DNA of 19,038 nucleotides from DASWFI01 sp036394315 (GCA_036394315.1 DASWFI010000139.1:1-19038), one strand, 5' to 3'; numbered from the stretch's first letter, positions 7,594 to 15,364 are shown. Numbers and translations: made by a program. Notes: a model not told the origin generated them from the letters alone.

Positions 7594-8832
7594 TTATTTT
7601 GAAACGATCAACTTCTTACCATCGATCTGGAAATGCAGATCCTTTTTTTCCAGGTGCTTAAGGATGGAGGATAAACTCAGGTCCCGCCCAATCTCCCCAT
7701 CGAATGTATAGTCCGGTACCGGAATCGTGAAGGTGACTTCGACATCATACCAACGCCCCAACTGACGCAACACTCCTCCGATATCTTCATGCGTAAAATG
7801 GAAATAGCCCCGCTGCCAGGCAATCGCTTCGTCCACATCCACGCCCTTCATAACCTTCCAATTCCCTTCCCGGCTTATAACCGCCTGCTCTCCCGGCGCC
7901 AGCACCGACTGCTTGCTACCCGCTGCCAACGATACTTTTCCGGTCAACAAAGTTGTCTTGACGGCCGGATCATCCCCATAAGCCATCACATTAAAGCTGG
8001 TGCCCAATACATTAATGGCCAGTTCATTCACCCGCACGATAAAAGGCTTCGCTGCATCTTTCGCTATTTCGAAATAGGCCTCCCCATTAAGCGTGACCTC
8101 CCGGTCCTTGCCGGTGAAGGCGGTAGGGTAGCGCAGACTGCTGGCATTATTGAGCCAGACCTTGGATCCATCCGGCAGGATCAATTGGAACTGCCCGGCG
8201 CGGGGAGTGGTCAGCGTATTGTATATAATAGCGGAAGCGGGTGTTTTTCCAGAGCCGGAGGCATCGCTTGTCGCCGCCGTATAAGCCAGTAGATTCTTAT
8301 CTTTTGAAACGCGGGAAGCGCCTTGTACAGCGAGATTGCCGTTGGAGGTATTCTCCAATACGATCGTAGAGCCATTGCCAAGGGTCAGTACAGCTTTATT
8401 GCTTCCGGGAGCTACGTCATTCTTCGATGGGGAAGCCGTATGCTCAGCCAAAGCAGGGTGGGAGAGACGGGTAAGCCAGAAATAACTGCCGGTAAATAAT
8501 ACCAGGAGGCAGGCAGCGGCTGCATAGATCCAGGTTTTTTTGCGGCGCGCGGGCGGCAGGAGGTAAACTAATTTTGCTTCTTCGGTTTTGACAGTCGGGT
8601 GATTTGCAGCTGCCAACCGGGCGTCGATCTTCATCCGGATACTTATTCCTAAATCATAAGATTCCTTTATCGCTTCCTCTAAAGAATCAGGATTTGTCAA
8701 CTCGCTATATAAAACGGAATTTTCTTCCGACTGATGAACCCACGACTGTAACTCCTGGTATTCGTCTTCCGTTATTTCCTCTTTCAGATGCTTGATAATC
8801 AGATCTCTTATCCTGTGGATAGCTACTGGCAT
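7594..8832 (-). CDS. FecR-family anti-sigma factor with DUF4974 domain
   Basis: This 412-residue single-pass inner-membrane regulator holds its ECF sigma factor inactive until signalled by the SusC STN domain. The N-terminal cytoplasmic anti-sigma region (about 1-95) contains the usual ITEDEYQELQSWV helix. A basic stop (ARRKKT) leads into one membrane helix (about 101-120). The periplasmic side carries the FecR domain (about 200-310; RAGQFQLILPDGSKVWLNNASS, EAYFEIAKDAAKPFIV, VLGTSFNV) and DUF4974 (about 331-410; GYFHFTHEDIGGVLRQLGRWYDVEV). It is complete. It lies 144 bp after the sigma gene and 264 bp before susC in the same direction, the standard order. Its GC content is high (37 of 60 in row 8101). 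The decayed copy is at 10956-11328. Confidence 0.95.
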   Translation of the reverse strand: MPVAIHRIRDLIIKHLKEEITEDEYQELQSWVHQSEENSVLYSELTNPDSLEEAIKESYDLGISIRMKIDARLAAANHPTVKTEEAKLVYLLPPARRKKTWIYAAAACLLVLFTGSYFWLTRLSHPALAEHTASPSKNDVAPGSNKAVLTLGNGSTIVLENTSNGNLAVQGASRVSKDKNLLAYTAATSDASGSGKTPASAIIYNTLTTPRAGQFQLILPDGSKVWLNNASSLRYPTAFTGKDREVTLNGEAYFEIAKDAAKPFIVRVNELAINVLGTSFNVMAYGDDPAVKTTLLTGKVSLAAGSKQSVLAPGEQAVISREGNWKVMKGVDVDEAIAWQRGYFHFTHEDIGGVLRQLGRWYDVEVTFTIPVPDYTFDGEIGRDLSLSSILKHLEKKDLHFQIDGKKLIVSK

Positions 8833-8976
8833 TATGGAATTTTAGCCTGCTACTCATTAAAGCAACAGTTGGTTATTGGTTGACCCTTACAGAATAATGA
8901 CACTGAAATGTCATTTTGTACTCAAAAAAATGACAATAATTTAAAAATTTCTTAATAAACAGATAACAAGAAAATG

Positions 8977-9576
8977 TTATCCAAGAGTGCGAAGGAGGTG
9001 AAAATAGAGGCCGATGAAGGCGCTTGCCAGGACGTTCTTATTGAGGAGAGCTATACGTAATAGCTTGATGGCTCGTTGTTTATGATTGCGCACGGACTGA
9101 TTGTTGATCTGCAGGATTTCGGCGATCTGGCCATTGGATAGTCCTTCCAGGTAGGCCATCTTAAAGACCCTCCGGCAGCTCCGGGGCAAGCCCTCTATTT
9201 CTTTATGAATGGATTTTAATACTTCGGCCTTTAGGTCCTCTTGTAAAATCCCTTCCGCCGGTTCCTGCAACAGTACGTGCAGTAATTCCTTCTGTTTTTC
9301 ATGTTGCTTTTGCAGGTGCCGCAGGAAATTGAGACAGGCATTGCGGCCGGTGATATATAGGAAGGCTTCGATGTTTTTTATGCTGTCGAAATTGGCGTGT
9401 AGCTTCCATAGTTTGACAAAGATATCGGCCGTTATATCTTCCGCGTCTTCCCGCTCGGGGATAAACCTTTTGACAAAGTAATACAGGGTGAGGTGATACT
9501 TATTATAGATAGCCGCAAATGCCTCGGTATCACCATGGTTAAATTGAAGTATAAGATCGTTGTCAGGTTGCTCCAT
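8977..9576 (-). CDS. ECF-family RNA polymerase sigma factor (FecI-like), copy 1
   Basis: This 199-residue sigma-70 family member has region 2 at about residues 10-95 (LYYFVKRFIPEREDAEDITADIFVKLW, then AFLYITGRNACLNFLR) and region 4 at about 125-178 (LPRSCRRVFKMAYLEGLSNGQIAEIL, then QSVRNHKQRAIKLLR). It is expected to bind core RNA polymerase and activate susC when FecR releases it. It heads the minus-strand sigma-FecR-susC-susD-tlpA series. The second sigma (11515-12066) differs at about 30 of 179 aligned positions by eye, mostly conservatively, so the two may recognise the same promoters and the same anti-sigma factor. The C-terminus runs about 20 residues longer than copy 2. Confidence 0.95.
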   Translation of the reverse strand: MEQPDNDLILQFNHGDTEAFAAIYNKYHLTLYYFVKRFIPEREDAEDITADIFVKLWKLHANFDSIKNIEAFLYITGRNACLNFLRHLQKQHEKQKELLHVLLQEPAEGILQEDLKAEVLKSIHKEIEGLPRSCRRVFKMAYLEGLSNGQIAEILQINNQSVRNHKQRAIKLLRIALLNKNVLASAFIGLYFHLLRTLG

Positions 9577-9885
9577 CAGAATAAATGCTTTGCGGATCTC
9601 AGTATGGCAATCGCAAGAAATAGGTAAATAAAGGGCTGTATTGGATGGTTGGTCCCGGACCGATAGCGCCGGACTCAGCCGACAGGTTGAATAGGTGTCC
9701 TGATAGGAGAGGGTCTAATACGAATTGTTGTTGCTAATATAAGAAGCTAACGGCAAAAATAAGATTAATTTTTTAACCCTGGGACGGCACTAGCGCTTTT
9801 AGGATAAGGCCTCTTCCGGTCCAAAAACCTTTGGTCCTGCAGATCCATAACAGCCCAAAGGCAGATCTATGATATTTTTCGGAAT
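9577..9885. other. Intergenic leader of sigma copy 1
   Basis: No gene was found. Parts nearest the sigma gene and at about 9734-9782 match the shorter region upstream of sigma copy 2; homology stops near 9782. Copy 1 has about 120 extra bases between those parts, including an 11-bp palindrome (GGTCCCGGACC, 9651-9661) with a second GC-rich complement just beside it (9669-9674), so the sigma mRNA leader could fold strongly. The stretch from 9782 to 9885 shows nothing recognisable. Confidence 0.5.
9754..9761 (-). promoter_or_regulatory. Possible -7 promoter element for sigma copy 1
   Basis: On the minus strand these bases read TATTTTTG, a full match to the Bacteroidota housekeeping -7 consensus TAnnTTTG. 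It lies about 180 bp ahead of the sigma gene inside a segment partly conserved upstream of sigma copy 2. A matching -33 TTG-type element at the right distance is not evident, so this remains a weak call. Confidence 0.3.
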
Positions 9886-9905
9886 AAAAAGGGGCGCGCG
9901 CCCTT
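9886..9905 (-). terminator. Intrinsic terminator at the end of the degenerate module
   Basis: The plus strand contains a perfect 12-bp palindrome GGGCGCGCGCCC (9892-9903) preceded by AAAAA (9886-9890). On the minus strand this is a GC-rich hairpin followed directly by a U-run. It lies about 60 bp beyond the end of the truncated susC, so it would stop transcripts from the degenerate module before they reach sigma copy 1. Confidence 0.6.
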
Positions 9906-9966
9906 AAAATGCAACCAACGCCGCCTGTTTTAACTCGATGAAAAGTACTATGGGACAGAATTCATT

Positions 9967-10680
9967 TTACATGTCTTTTTCTCCCTCGGCACCCACTCTT
10001 TTACGAGCCCTTCTTTTTGTATATTTTTGGTATATATACAGATGGTTGAGTATTAGGGCAATGGTAACACTTAGACATTTGAGTAAAGTGACGTATAAGT
10101 TTAGATCAAGATGCGTCTTTTTTGTTTTTCTTTGCGTCCTATGCCTACCCCTTTTTATCTTCACATTTGCTTTGATTAACAGCTTCTTATGCGAATTTTT
10201 CACCCTCCTTTTGATCTTGGAGACATCCGTCGCAAATAAAGGAACGATGATTACAACCCCCTCTTTTTTCTTAATAAAAATGGCTTTCCCTTTAGCACGA
10301 CATTCGAAAGGCTGATTGTTCAGACAAACCTTTAGGAATAATTCTAACGAGTCATTTTTCACGTCGAGGGTGACGGCGTAGTAAGATTGCAGCATAGCCT
10401 CGCCATTCTTAAAAAAAAACCCGTAACCGGTCTGTTTCTTGATGGGCGCAAAAACGGTTTTTAGCGGAACGTTTTTTCCTGTGAAGCTGAAAGTTTGGAA
10501 ATAGGCGGCGGCGTCCACCTGGATCGCGGAGGCTATTAGTAAAAATACAGATAGCCGCATAGCCCGCAAAACTTGTTTCGACAATGAGGAGACCATAAGT
10601 ACAGGTCTCATTATCATTTGTTTGGCTAGGATTGATATACTCATCCCTGCAGGATTGTATACCTGAAAAGTAAAATTCAT
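9967..10680 (-). pseudogene. Truncated SusC relic: signal peptide, STN domain and worn regulatory domain only
   Basis: The 237-codon frame aligns with the head of the intact SusC: the same start (MNFTFQV.NPAG), export signal (about 38-58), STN domain (about 64-139; SFTGKNVPLKTVF, IKKQTGYGFFFKNGEAMLQS, IFIKKKE), then a poorly preserved CarboxypepD_reg-like stretch (ANVKIKRGRH, later VTLLKCLSVTIAL). No plug or barrel is present, and the last 30 residues are very basic and look like noise. It cannot transport anything. The surviving part ends near the same module boundary where the intact susC changes base composition. An exported free STN domain could in principle still bind FecR, but local AT drift and the wrecked FecR beside it favour decay. 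Confidence 0.8.
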
Positions 10681-10748
10681 ACCTTACGATGTTTGGGTGT
10701 AAACAAAAAGAATCTTAGCCGATCTGTTTGGGAATACCTGAGTATCTG

Positions 10749-10783
10749 CCGGGAGTGTTGGTAGCACTTCCGGTTTTTTCTTT
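10749..10783 (+). terminator. Second copy of the antisense-facing terminator
   Basis: Stem CCGGGAGTG (10749-10757) with CACTTCCGG (10765-10773) and loop TTGGTAG are identical to those at 7400-7424, and are followed by TTTTTTCTTTT (10774 onward). As in the first copy, one pair is G-U in plus-strand RNA and mismatched on the minus strand. The stem and loop have no changes although the neighbouring genes are heavily degraded. Confidence 0.7.
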
Positions 10784-10955
10784 TATAGGCTTCCTAGTAG
10801 AAGAGAAGGTTATTTAACCTGGCCGAGTCAGGTATGGTTGTTTGTAGCTGTACATGTTCGTGAATTTTAAAGTTTAAAATATAGGAGAGACTAAAGATGG
10901 ATTGCATCTTTGGCTTGTCTCCACGACTTTCAGAAATGTTTAATGGCTAAGGCTA

Positions 10956-11328
10956 TTATTTTGAAACGATCAACTTCTTACCATCGATCTGGAAATGCAG
11001 ATCCTTTTTCCCTAGTTGCTTAAACAACTTCGACATCATACCAACGCTCCAACTGCAGGAATACTTTTTCGATATCTTCATTCGTAAAATGAAAGTATTC
11101 TCTTTGCCAGGCAGTGGAGTATCGCAGGCTGTTTTCGCTATTGAACCAGACTTTCGATCTGTCCCGTAAGATCACCTGAAACTGTCCAGCGCGCGGTGTA
11201 GTCAGCGTGTTATATAAAATAGCAGAAAAGAAACTATTGCCAGATGAGATATTACCCGAAGCAAGAGGGTGGAGATAGTGAATGTGCTTAATAATCAAAT
11301 CTCTAATCCTGCTGATAGCTACTGCCAT
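10956..11328 (-). pseudogene. FecR anti-sigma relic with at least three deletions and a frameshift
   Basis: Compared with the intact FecR, the first 16 residues survive (MAVAISRIRDLIIKHI). The rest of the anti-sigma domain and the membrane helix are lost. A FecR-domain piece follows (AILYNTLTTPRAGQFQVILR to SLRYSTA), then a jump to the DUF4974 start (WQREYFHFTNEDIEKVFLQL to YDVEV). The frame then breaks at a stop near 11020. The last DUF4974 strand (LFKQLGKKDLHFQIDGKKLI) continues in another frame down to a stop at 10956. With no anti-sigma head and no membrane anchor it cannot restrain a sigma factor. An open frame of 102 codons (11020-11328) remains but is unlikely to be functional. Confidence 0.9.
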
Positions 11329-11514
11329 TATTAAATTTTAACCTGATCCTGAAACAACTGTTTGTGACTGGTAGACCTTTATATAATAAAGACGGTAAAA
11401 ACTCAGTTTGTACTCAAAAAAAGTATAAAAAATTAAAAATTACTTAATGAACAGATAATAAGAGAATATCATCCAGATATGCGAAGGAGATAAAAATAGA
11501 TGCTGATGATGGCA

Positions 11515-12066
11515 CTAAACAGTATGTTTCCCGTTCAAAAGGGCTATACGTAATAGTTTGATGGCTCGCTGCTTATGATTTCGTACGGACTGATTGTTGA
11601 TCTGCAGATGCTCGGCGATCTCACTATTGGACATCTCTTCGAGATAAGCCATTTTAAAAACATTCCGGCAGCTTCTGGGCAACTTTTCTATTTCTTTATA
11701 GATTGACTTTAATATCTCTGCTTTTAGATCTTCCTGAACTCCTTCAACTGAGTCCTTCAACAGGATATGCAGTAGTTCTTTTTGTTTCTCGTCATGCCTT
11801 TGCAGATACCGAAGAAAGTCAAGGCAGGCATTCCTGCCGGTGATATACAGAAATGCTTCGATGTTTTTTATATTATCGAAATTGGCATGCATCCTCCATA
11901 GCTTGATAAAGATATCGGCCGTTATATCTTCCACGTCTTCCCGTTCGGGTATGAACTTTTTGACAAAATAATAGAGGGTGAGGTAATAGTTATTATAGAT
12001 AGCCGTAAATGCCTCGGTATCGCCATGGTTAAATTGAAGTATAAGATCGTTGTCAGGTTGCTCCAT
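11515..12066 (-). CDS. ECF-family sigma factor, copy 2, now without its own anti-sigma factor
   Basis: This 183-residue sigma factor shares its first 20 residues exactly with copy 1 (MEQPDNDLILQFNHGDTEAF). It keeps both region 2 (EDVEDITADIFIKLWRMHANF, ITGRNACLDFLRYL) and region 4 (LPRSCRNVFKMAYLEEMSNSEIAEHL, QSVRNHKQRAIKLLR) without gaps or stops. Only the tail differs: after LLRIALLN a small frameshift gives GKHTV and an early stop. Differences from copy 1 are mostly conservative, which suggests it was under selection for some time after duplication. Its partner FecR is destroyed, so it may be free, controlled by the intact FecR, or on its way to loss. Upstream spacing to the next gene is about 100 bp. 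Confidence 0.9.
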   Translation of the reverse strand: MEQPDNDLILQFNHGDTEAFTAIYNNYYLTLYYFVKKFIPEREDVEDITADIFIKLWRMHANFDNIKNIEAFLYITGRNACLDFLRYLQRHDEKQKELLHILLKDSVEGVQEDLKAEILKSIYKEIEKLPRSCRNVFKMAYLEEMSNSEIAEHLQINNQSVRNHKQRAIKLLRIALLNGKHTV

Positions 12067-12168
12067 GAGAAAAATGCTTTATAGATCTCCGCTATAGAGC
12101 AATATAAGGAGTAGCTTACAAAAAATGTATTTAATTTTTAAACCTGGGCTGAAGGGGCCCCGAATTTT

Positions 12169-13749
12169 TTATTCGGCAGCGCTGGTCATTGTCCCCGGAT
12201 ACACCCTTTTCCGACCCAGCTTGTATTTTTCGTGGATGATCTCGCTCATGGGCTTTTGGTAGACCTTACTTTCTACCCAGGATACCAGGTCGAGGTAGGC
12301 GAAAGCGCGGGTTTCAAACCGGTTCTTCTCGAAGTGTTTGATCTTTTCCAGGAATTTTTCGAATTCCGCTTTGAGGCTATGACGGGAAGTCTGGAAGGAA
12401 GTACGTAAGAATTTGAACATTTCCTCCTCCACCCGGGTGAGGGTTTCTTTTTTGGCCATGAAGCGGTACACTGATTTGGTCAGGGACTCCATCAGTTCGA
12501 AGTTCTTCAATTCAAAGTGGGCCATCAGGTGCAGGACACGGGCATAACACTGCAGATCGTTCCGCATATCCACCTGGTCATTGATGATCCGTTGCAGGTA
12601 ATCTATGCAAGTGCCATAGTCGCCACTGCCAAAATACAGGGAAGCTATTTTATAGTTCAACACCAGGATACGGTGTCTGTCGATGAAAAGATCGTATTCC
12701 TCCAATTTTTGCTCGATATCCGGCACCATGAGCAGCCCCTCTTTGAACGTGCCTTTCATGAATACCTGGTTGATCTTGGCGGTCGTGATATATACGAAGG
12801 ACTGGATGCGGAAGTTGTCATTTTCCCGGACCCTGTCCGTCAGGGCAAAGATCTCGAACTGTTGCAGGGTACTCTCGAATTTCTGGTGGTTCCGCAAGTC
12901 AAAATGCGCGTTGAGCAGATTGTGCAAGGCCTTGATATAGTGCCCGGTCTCTACCCTCACCATCAGGGGGTCCTCTGCAAAAAGGTCCAGCCATTTCTGA
13001 GAGTAGCGGTAATACATCAGGAAGTCCTGCCGGATAAAAGCATACCAGTTATAGATCTGGTAGAGGTAGAGCCTTTCATAAAAACCTTTTTGTTCCCAGA
13101 CGGCCGGGGGCAATTGCTCTTCCATGAATTCTTTGATGCGCGCCTCGTCCTTCTCATTACGGGCATGCCCGTTCTTGATATACCAGCTATATACCAGCAG
13201 GGCCAGGTTGGAAAGCCTGGCGATCATATCGATCCGGGCGGTCACTTCCAGGGATTCGGCGGACAATTGTTCTGCCCTCATTTGCATACTATGGGTAATA
13301 TGCAGGGTCTCGATCCTTTTCTCCAGGGCCAGGGCCTGGGCGAGGAAATTGAACTTTTGGTTGGCCCTCGCCGTTTCTTTGGCGCGGTCGATAAGCTTCA
13401 GACTTTGCTGGAACAATCCTTTTTTGTAAAGGATATGGGCATAGTCAAATGATTCATTCAATTGAAGATCAATGCTATCCGCACTCTTTAATAACCGGAG
13501 GCTGGCCAGGATCTGCTTGTAGAGATGCGTTTTTAGATTGGACAGCTGGGGTTTTTCAATGCCGGGCAGCTTCTTGAGCAGGACCTTCTCGTCGTAGTCG
13601 CTGATTTTGTCCAGGGCATCGAATAACTGGACGATCTTTAGATCTTCTTTAGTGGAGCTGCGTTTTATATAAAGCTTGAAATGCCTTTTTTCGGACTTTT
13701 CGAGAGAATGTATTAACTGGAATAAGGTATCTGAAAACCTGTTGGCCAT
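12169..13749 (-). CDS. Conserved all-helical TPR-like protein, function unknown
   Basis: This 526-residue protein has no signal peptide or membrane helix and is therefore probably cytoplasmic. It is almost entirely helical, with helix pairs about 34-40 residues apart bearing TPR-like patterns (for example YAHILYKKGLFQQSLKLIDR, YKIASLYFGSGDYGTCIDYL, CYARVLHLMAHFELKNFELM). This fits a protein-interaction scaffold. The N-terminus (LFQLIHSLEKSEKRHFKLYI) and the basic C-terminal part (EKYKLGRKRVYPG) look like signatures of a Bacteroidota-specific family usually annotated as hypothetical. The gene is complete, with codon use and GC like the flanking core genes. It stands alone: the degenerate sigma module lies downstream and a long intergenic region upstream. 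No enzymatic motif was recognised. Confidence 0.85.
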   Translation of the reverse strand: MANRFSDTLFQLIHSLEKSEKRHFKLYIKRSSTKEDLKIVQLFDALDKISDYDEKVLLKKLPGIEKPQLSNLKTHLYKQILASLRLLKSADSIDLQLNESFDYAHILYKKGLFQQSLKLIDRAKETARANQKFNFLAQALALEKRIETLHITHSMQMRAEQLSAESLEVTARIDMIARLSNLALLVYSWYIKNGHARNEKDEARIKEFMEEQLPPAVWEQKGFYERLYLYQIYNWYAFIRQDFLMYYRYSQKWLDLFAEDPLMVRVETGHYIKALHNLLNAHFDLRNHQKFESTLQQFEIFALTDRVRENDNFRIQSFVYITTAKINQVFMKGTFKEGLLMVPDIEQKLEEYDLFIDRHRILVLNYKIASLYFGSGDYGTCIDYLQRIINDQVDMRNDLQCYARVLHLMAHFELKNFELMESLTKSVYRFMAKKETLTRVEEEMFKFLRTSFQTSRHSLKAEFEKFLEKIKHFEKNRFETRAFAYLDLVSWVESKVYQKPMSEIIHEKYKLGRKRVYPGTMTSAAE

Positions 13750-13862
13750 AATGATGTAATTATCCTTAAACTCAACCCGGCAGGGGATTGTAATACTGAA
13801 AATATCATTTTGACATAATTAATTCTTCCATAAGTTGATTAGAAGAGTAAGCCTGCGTAGCC

Positions 13863-13870
13863 TACATTTG
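13863..13870 (+). promoter_or_regulatory. Perfect -7 box ahead of the structured RNA candidate
   Basis: TACATTTG matches the Bacteroidota -7 consensus TAnnTTTG at every defined base. A TTG lies at 13835-13837, 25 bp upstream, somewhat farther than the usual 19-21. A second, weaker pair (TTTTG at 13808-13812 and TAAGTTGA at 13831-13838) lies just upstream. Transcription would start near 13877, exactly where the first RNA stem begins. Confidence 0.45.
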
Positions 13871-13877
13871 CTATAGA

Positions 13878-14076
13878 GAATGAGTTAAAAATATGGCAGC
13901 AATCGTTTAGCAGGCATTCGTTAGAGGCTCATTCGTGAACTTATGTCGGTCCTTCGGACCAGCCGACTATATCGGCTTAAGGAAAGCTGAGTTAATCAGC
14001 CAAAAAGATATTACTACCTTTTTTCATATGGCAAGCAATCGTTAGCGCCCTCTGTTTCTACATGGGGCTTTTTTTT
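13878..14076 (+). ncRNA. Candidate structured noncoding RNA, about 200 nt, family not recognised
   Basis: No coding frame fits this stretch, but perfect stems follow one another: GAATGAG/CTCATTC (13878-13884 with 13928-13934), GGTCC-ttc-GGACC (13948-13960), AGCCGA-ctata-TCGGCT (13961-13977), GCTGA-gttaa-TCAGC (13986-14000), and a terminator hairpin with eight Ts (14044-14076). GTCGG (13945-13949) can also pair with CCGAC (13963-13967), which would compete with the second and third stems, so two folds are possible. A perfect -7 box lies just upstream. Two near-identical 22-base blocks (ATATGGCA(A)GCAATCG...) lie at 13891 and 14026. It does not look like tRNA, tmRNA or the single long rod of 6S RNA. 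It could be an sRNA or a leader that controls the RteC gene. Confidence 0.5.
14044..14076 (+). terminator. Intrinsic terminator
   Basis: AGC(G)CCC (14044-14050) pairs with GGGGCT (14064-14069) with one bulged G. An inner TGT/ACA stem closes a TTCT loop, and a run of eight Ts follows (14069-14076). The direction is plus strand. It has no upstream plus-strand gene to serve other than the RNA candidate, which is part of the case for that RNA. Confidence 0.7.
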
Positions 14077-14573
14077 GCAAATTATGGACGAATTTACATA
14101 TAAATAGCATTTTCCCTATTTTTATTTTTTGCATTGATTTTCAGCCCGTTCCAACCCTTAATTTTTGAGGTAGGGCTCCCTCCCTGGCCCTAGCGGGTTT
14201 CCTGCAGTAGCATTGTCAGCCCGGTACTCATAGACATAAAAAGACGATTCGTGTAGGCTTTAAGGGGTTTTATGTATTTTTTCTGAAGGCTGAACAGGAA
14301 TTTTCTAATTTAACATCCGTAATCATTTAACCAGTACGTCCCCGACCTGGCTGCCTCCTGATGCTATTTCAAAGAAAATCGTTGTTTTTAGTTATATAAA
14401 GTGTAGTGTTTTCTCATGTGACCGCGTTGGTCCCAACAGGGGTTTGTTTCTACAAAGCCCTTGCTGTTTTTGTTGTGATGGGCCCTGGCCGGCGATCTGT
14501 GGTCTGCTTCGGTGCCTTCCGCAAGCGGGCATCGGTCCGCTTTGCTATCAGTTTTAAACCTCCTTTAGATACT
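14077..14573 (+). other. Intergenic region upstream of the RteC gene
   Basis: There are roughly 500 bases without a supportable gene. An open frame runs back from the RteC gene to 14406, but its translation there (cysteine and arginine rich, no family match) does not look like protein. The region is AT-rich up to about 14160, and a short inverted repeat GTTGG/CCAAC lies at 14424-14435. No clear promoter was identified. Confidence 0.4.
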
Positions 14574-15146
14574 ATGTCACCTGACTACCAGGAATACCAT
14601 CAGCAATTATTGACGGCAACGTCCTTATACCAGGATTCGGAAAAGCCTGATATGGAAAAGATAGAAGCTTGTTTCAAGTGCAGCCTGGATTATTGGGCTA
14701 AGATAAAGCAACTGGTAAAAAAGCATGATTTCCGGACTCCTGAAGAGGAGATCTACTTCTTTAAAAAGGTGAAACCTCTTTTCACCGCCCGTATCGAGTA
14801 TTACACCCATCGTTATCATGCCCTGTTGTTCATGCCGGTGAACGATGCCCTGGAACAGGGGCGCTTCTGGAAGTGGGAGTTACGGAAAATGGAACGGTTC
14901 TATGAAAATAACGAAGAGTTCTGCCGTTATATGCGGGAAGGGGCTTCGGACAAGGATAACGAATACTTTGTAAGAGCAGCCAACAATACCGTGCCCCTCC
15001 TGCAGGGCAGGGTACATGGCCTCGATCCGGAGACCGCCACCTCCCATGATTACCTGGTAACTATGATCGCCACCTACGAGTTATATGAAGGTTTTGTCCA
15101 GGAAGAAATCCGGAATTTAGGAGGATATTTTTTTTTAACTAAGTAA
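14574..15146 (+). CDS. RteC-domain protein
   Basis: This 190-residue protein carries the RteC signature: ARIEYYTHRYHALLFMP (about residues 72-88), then FWKWELRKMERFYENNEEF (about 98-116), then a YFVRA segment (about 131-135). RteC of the Bacteroides element CTnDOT is a DNA-binding, winged-helix-type regulator that turns on excision genes. Stand-alone relatives are common in Chitinophaga-like genomes with unknown targets. ATG at 14574 was chosen because the family begins about here and the extension to 14406 is not protein-like. No integrase, mobilisation or relaxase gene is visible, so a link to a mobile element is not shown. A LytTR regulator follows in the same direction, and a hairpin-rich RNA candidate lies upstream. 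Confidence 0.85.
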   Translation: MSPDYQEYHQQLLTATSLYQDSEKPDMEKIEACFKCSLDYWAKIKQLVKKHDFRTPEEEIYFFKKVKPLFTARIEYYTHRYHALLFMPVNDALEQGRFWKWELRKMERFYENNEEFCRYMREGASDKDNEYFVRAANNTVPLLQGRVHGLDPETATSHDYLVTMIATYELYEGFVQEEIRNLGGYFFLTK

Positions 15147-15242
15147 TATTATTTATTTTGGTAGTTAAATGGACATCCTTGAGGCCTGACTATCCATCAA
15201 AATACTTCTCAGATAAGCGTATTAATTATGTGCTCCTCATGG

Positions 15243-15269
15243 AGTCACTGGCCGCTGATCCGCGTGACT
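15243..15269. repeat. Inverted repeat between the RteC and LytTR genes
   Basis: AGTCAC (15243-15248) pairs with GTGACT (15264-15269), with a further GG/CC pair inside. No T-run follows directly, only T-rich sequence. It could be a weak terminator after RteC or an operator. The remainder of 15147-15364 shows nothing else recognisable. Confidence 0.35.
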
Positions 15270-15364
15270 AGCCTTATTTCTTATTTATTGTAGACCCTCT
15301 CTCTTCAGACAACCACTCGTCGTAGTTTGACTGATTCTATTTTCTTGCAATAAAACAATAGCAC

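Larger units (their letters stand above)
9967..12148 (-). repeat. Duplicated sigma-FecR-susC head module (degenerate copy)
   Basis: This segment matches about 6790-9782 in the same order and direction: sigma, FecR, leader with terminator, start of susC. Homology at the sigma end stops at the same point in both copies (AACC..TGGG at about 9776-9782 and 12141-12148). Large deletions have shortened FecR and removed the susC plug and barrel and any susD. The copies are tandem, so the event was probably a local duplication, or the meeting of two related loci, followed by decay of one. Confidence 0.85.

Noticed and set aside
7789..8292. 167-codon plus-strand frame
   Set aside because: It is the reverse shadow of the FecR gene, whose domains are unmistakable.
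9938..10315. 125-codon plus-strand frame over the truncated susC
   Set aside because: It is antisense to the relic, and its hydrophobic look comes from the complement of lysine-rich codons.
12160..12176. CCGAAT/ATTCGG hairpin at the end of the TPR-like gene as a terminator
   Set aside because: The stem is only six pairs, overlaps the stop codon, and no U-run follows on the minus strand.
12517..13452. Open frame of 311 codons on the plus strand
   Set aside because: It lies wholly inside the minus-strand TPR-like gene, which has a far more protein-like composition and helix pattern; this is its reverse shadow.
13891..14049. Possible small CRISPR array from repeated GCAWTCGTT blocks
   Set aside because: Only three imperfect copies with unequal spacing, no regular spacers, and no cas genes.
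14406..14573. N-terminal extension of the RteC reading frame
   Set aside because: Composition (Cys, Arg, Phe rich) does not resemble the family, and an internal ATG fits the expected start.
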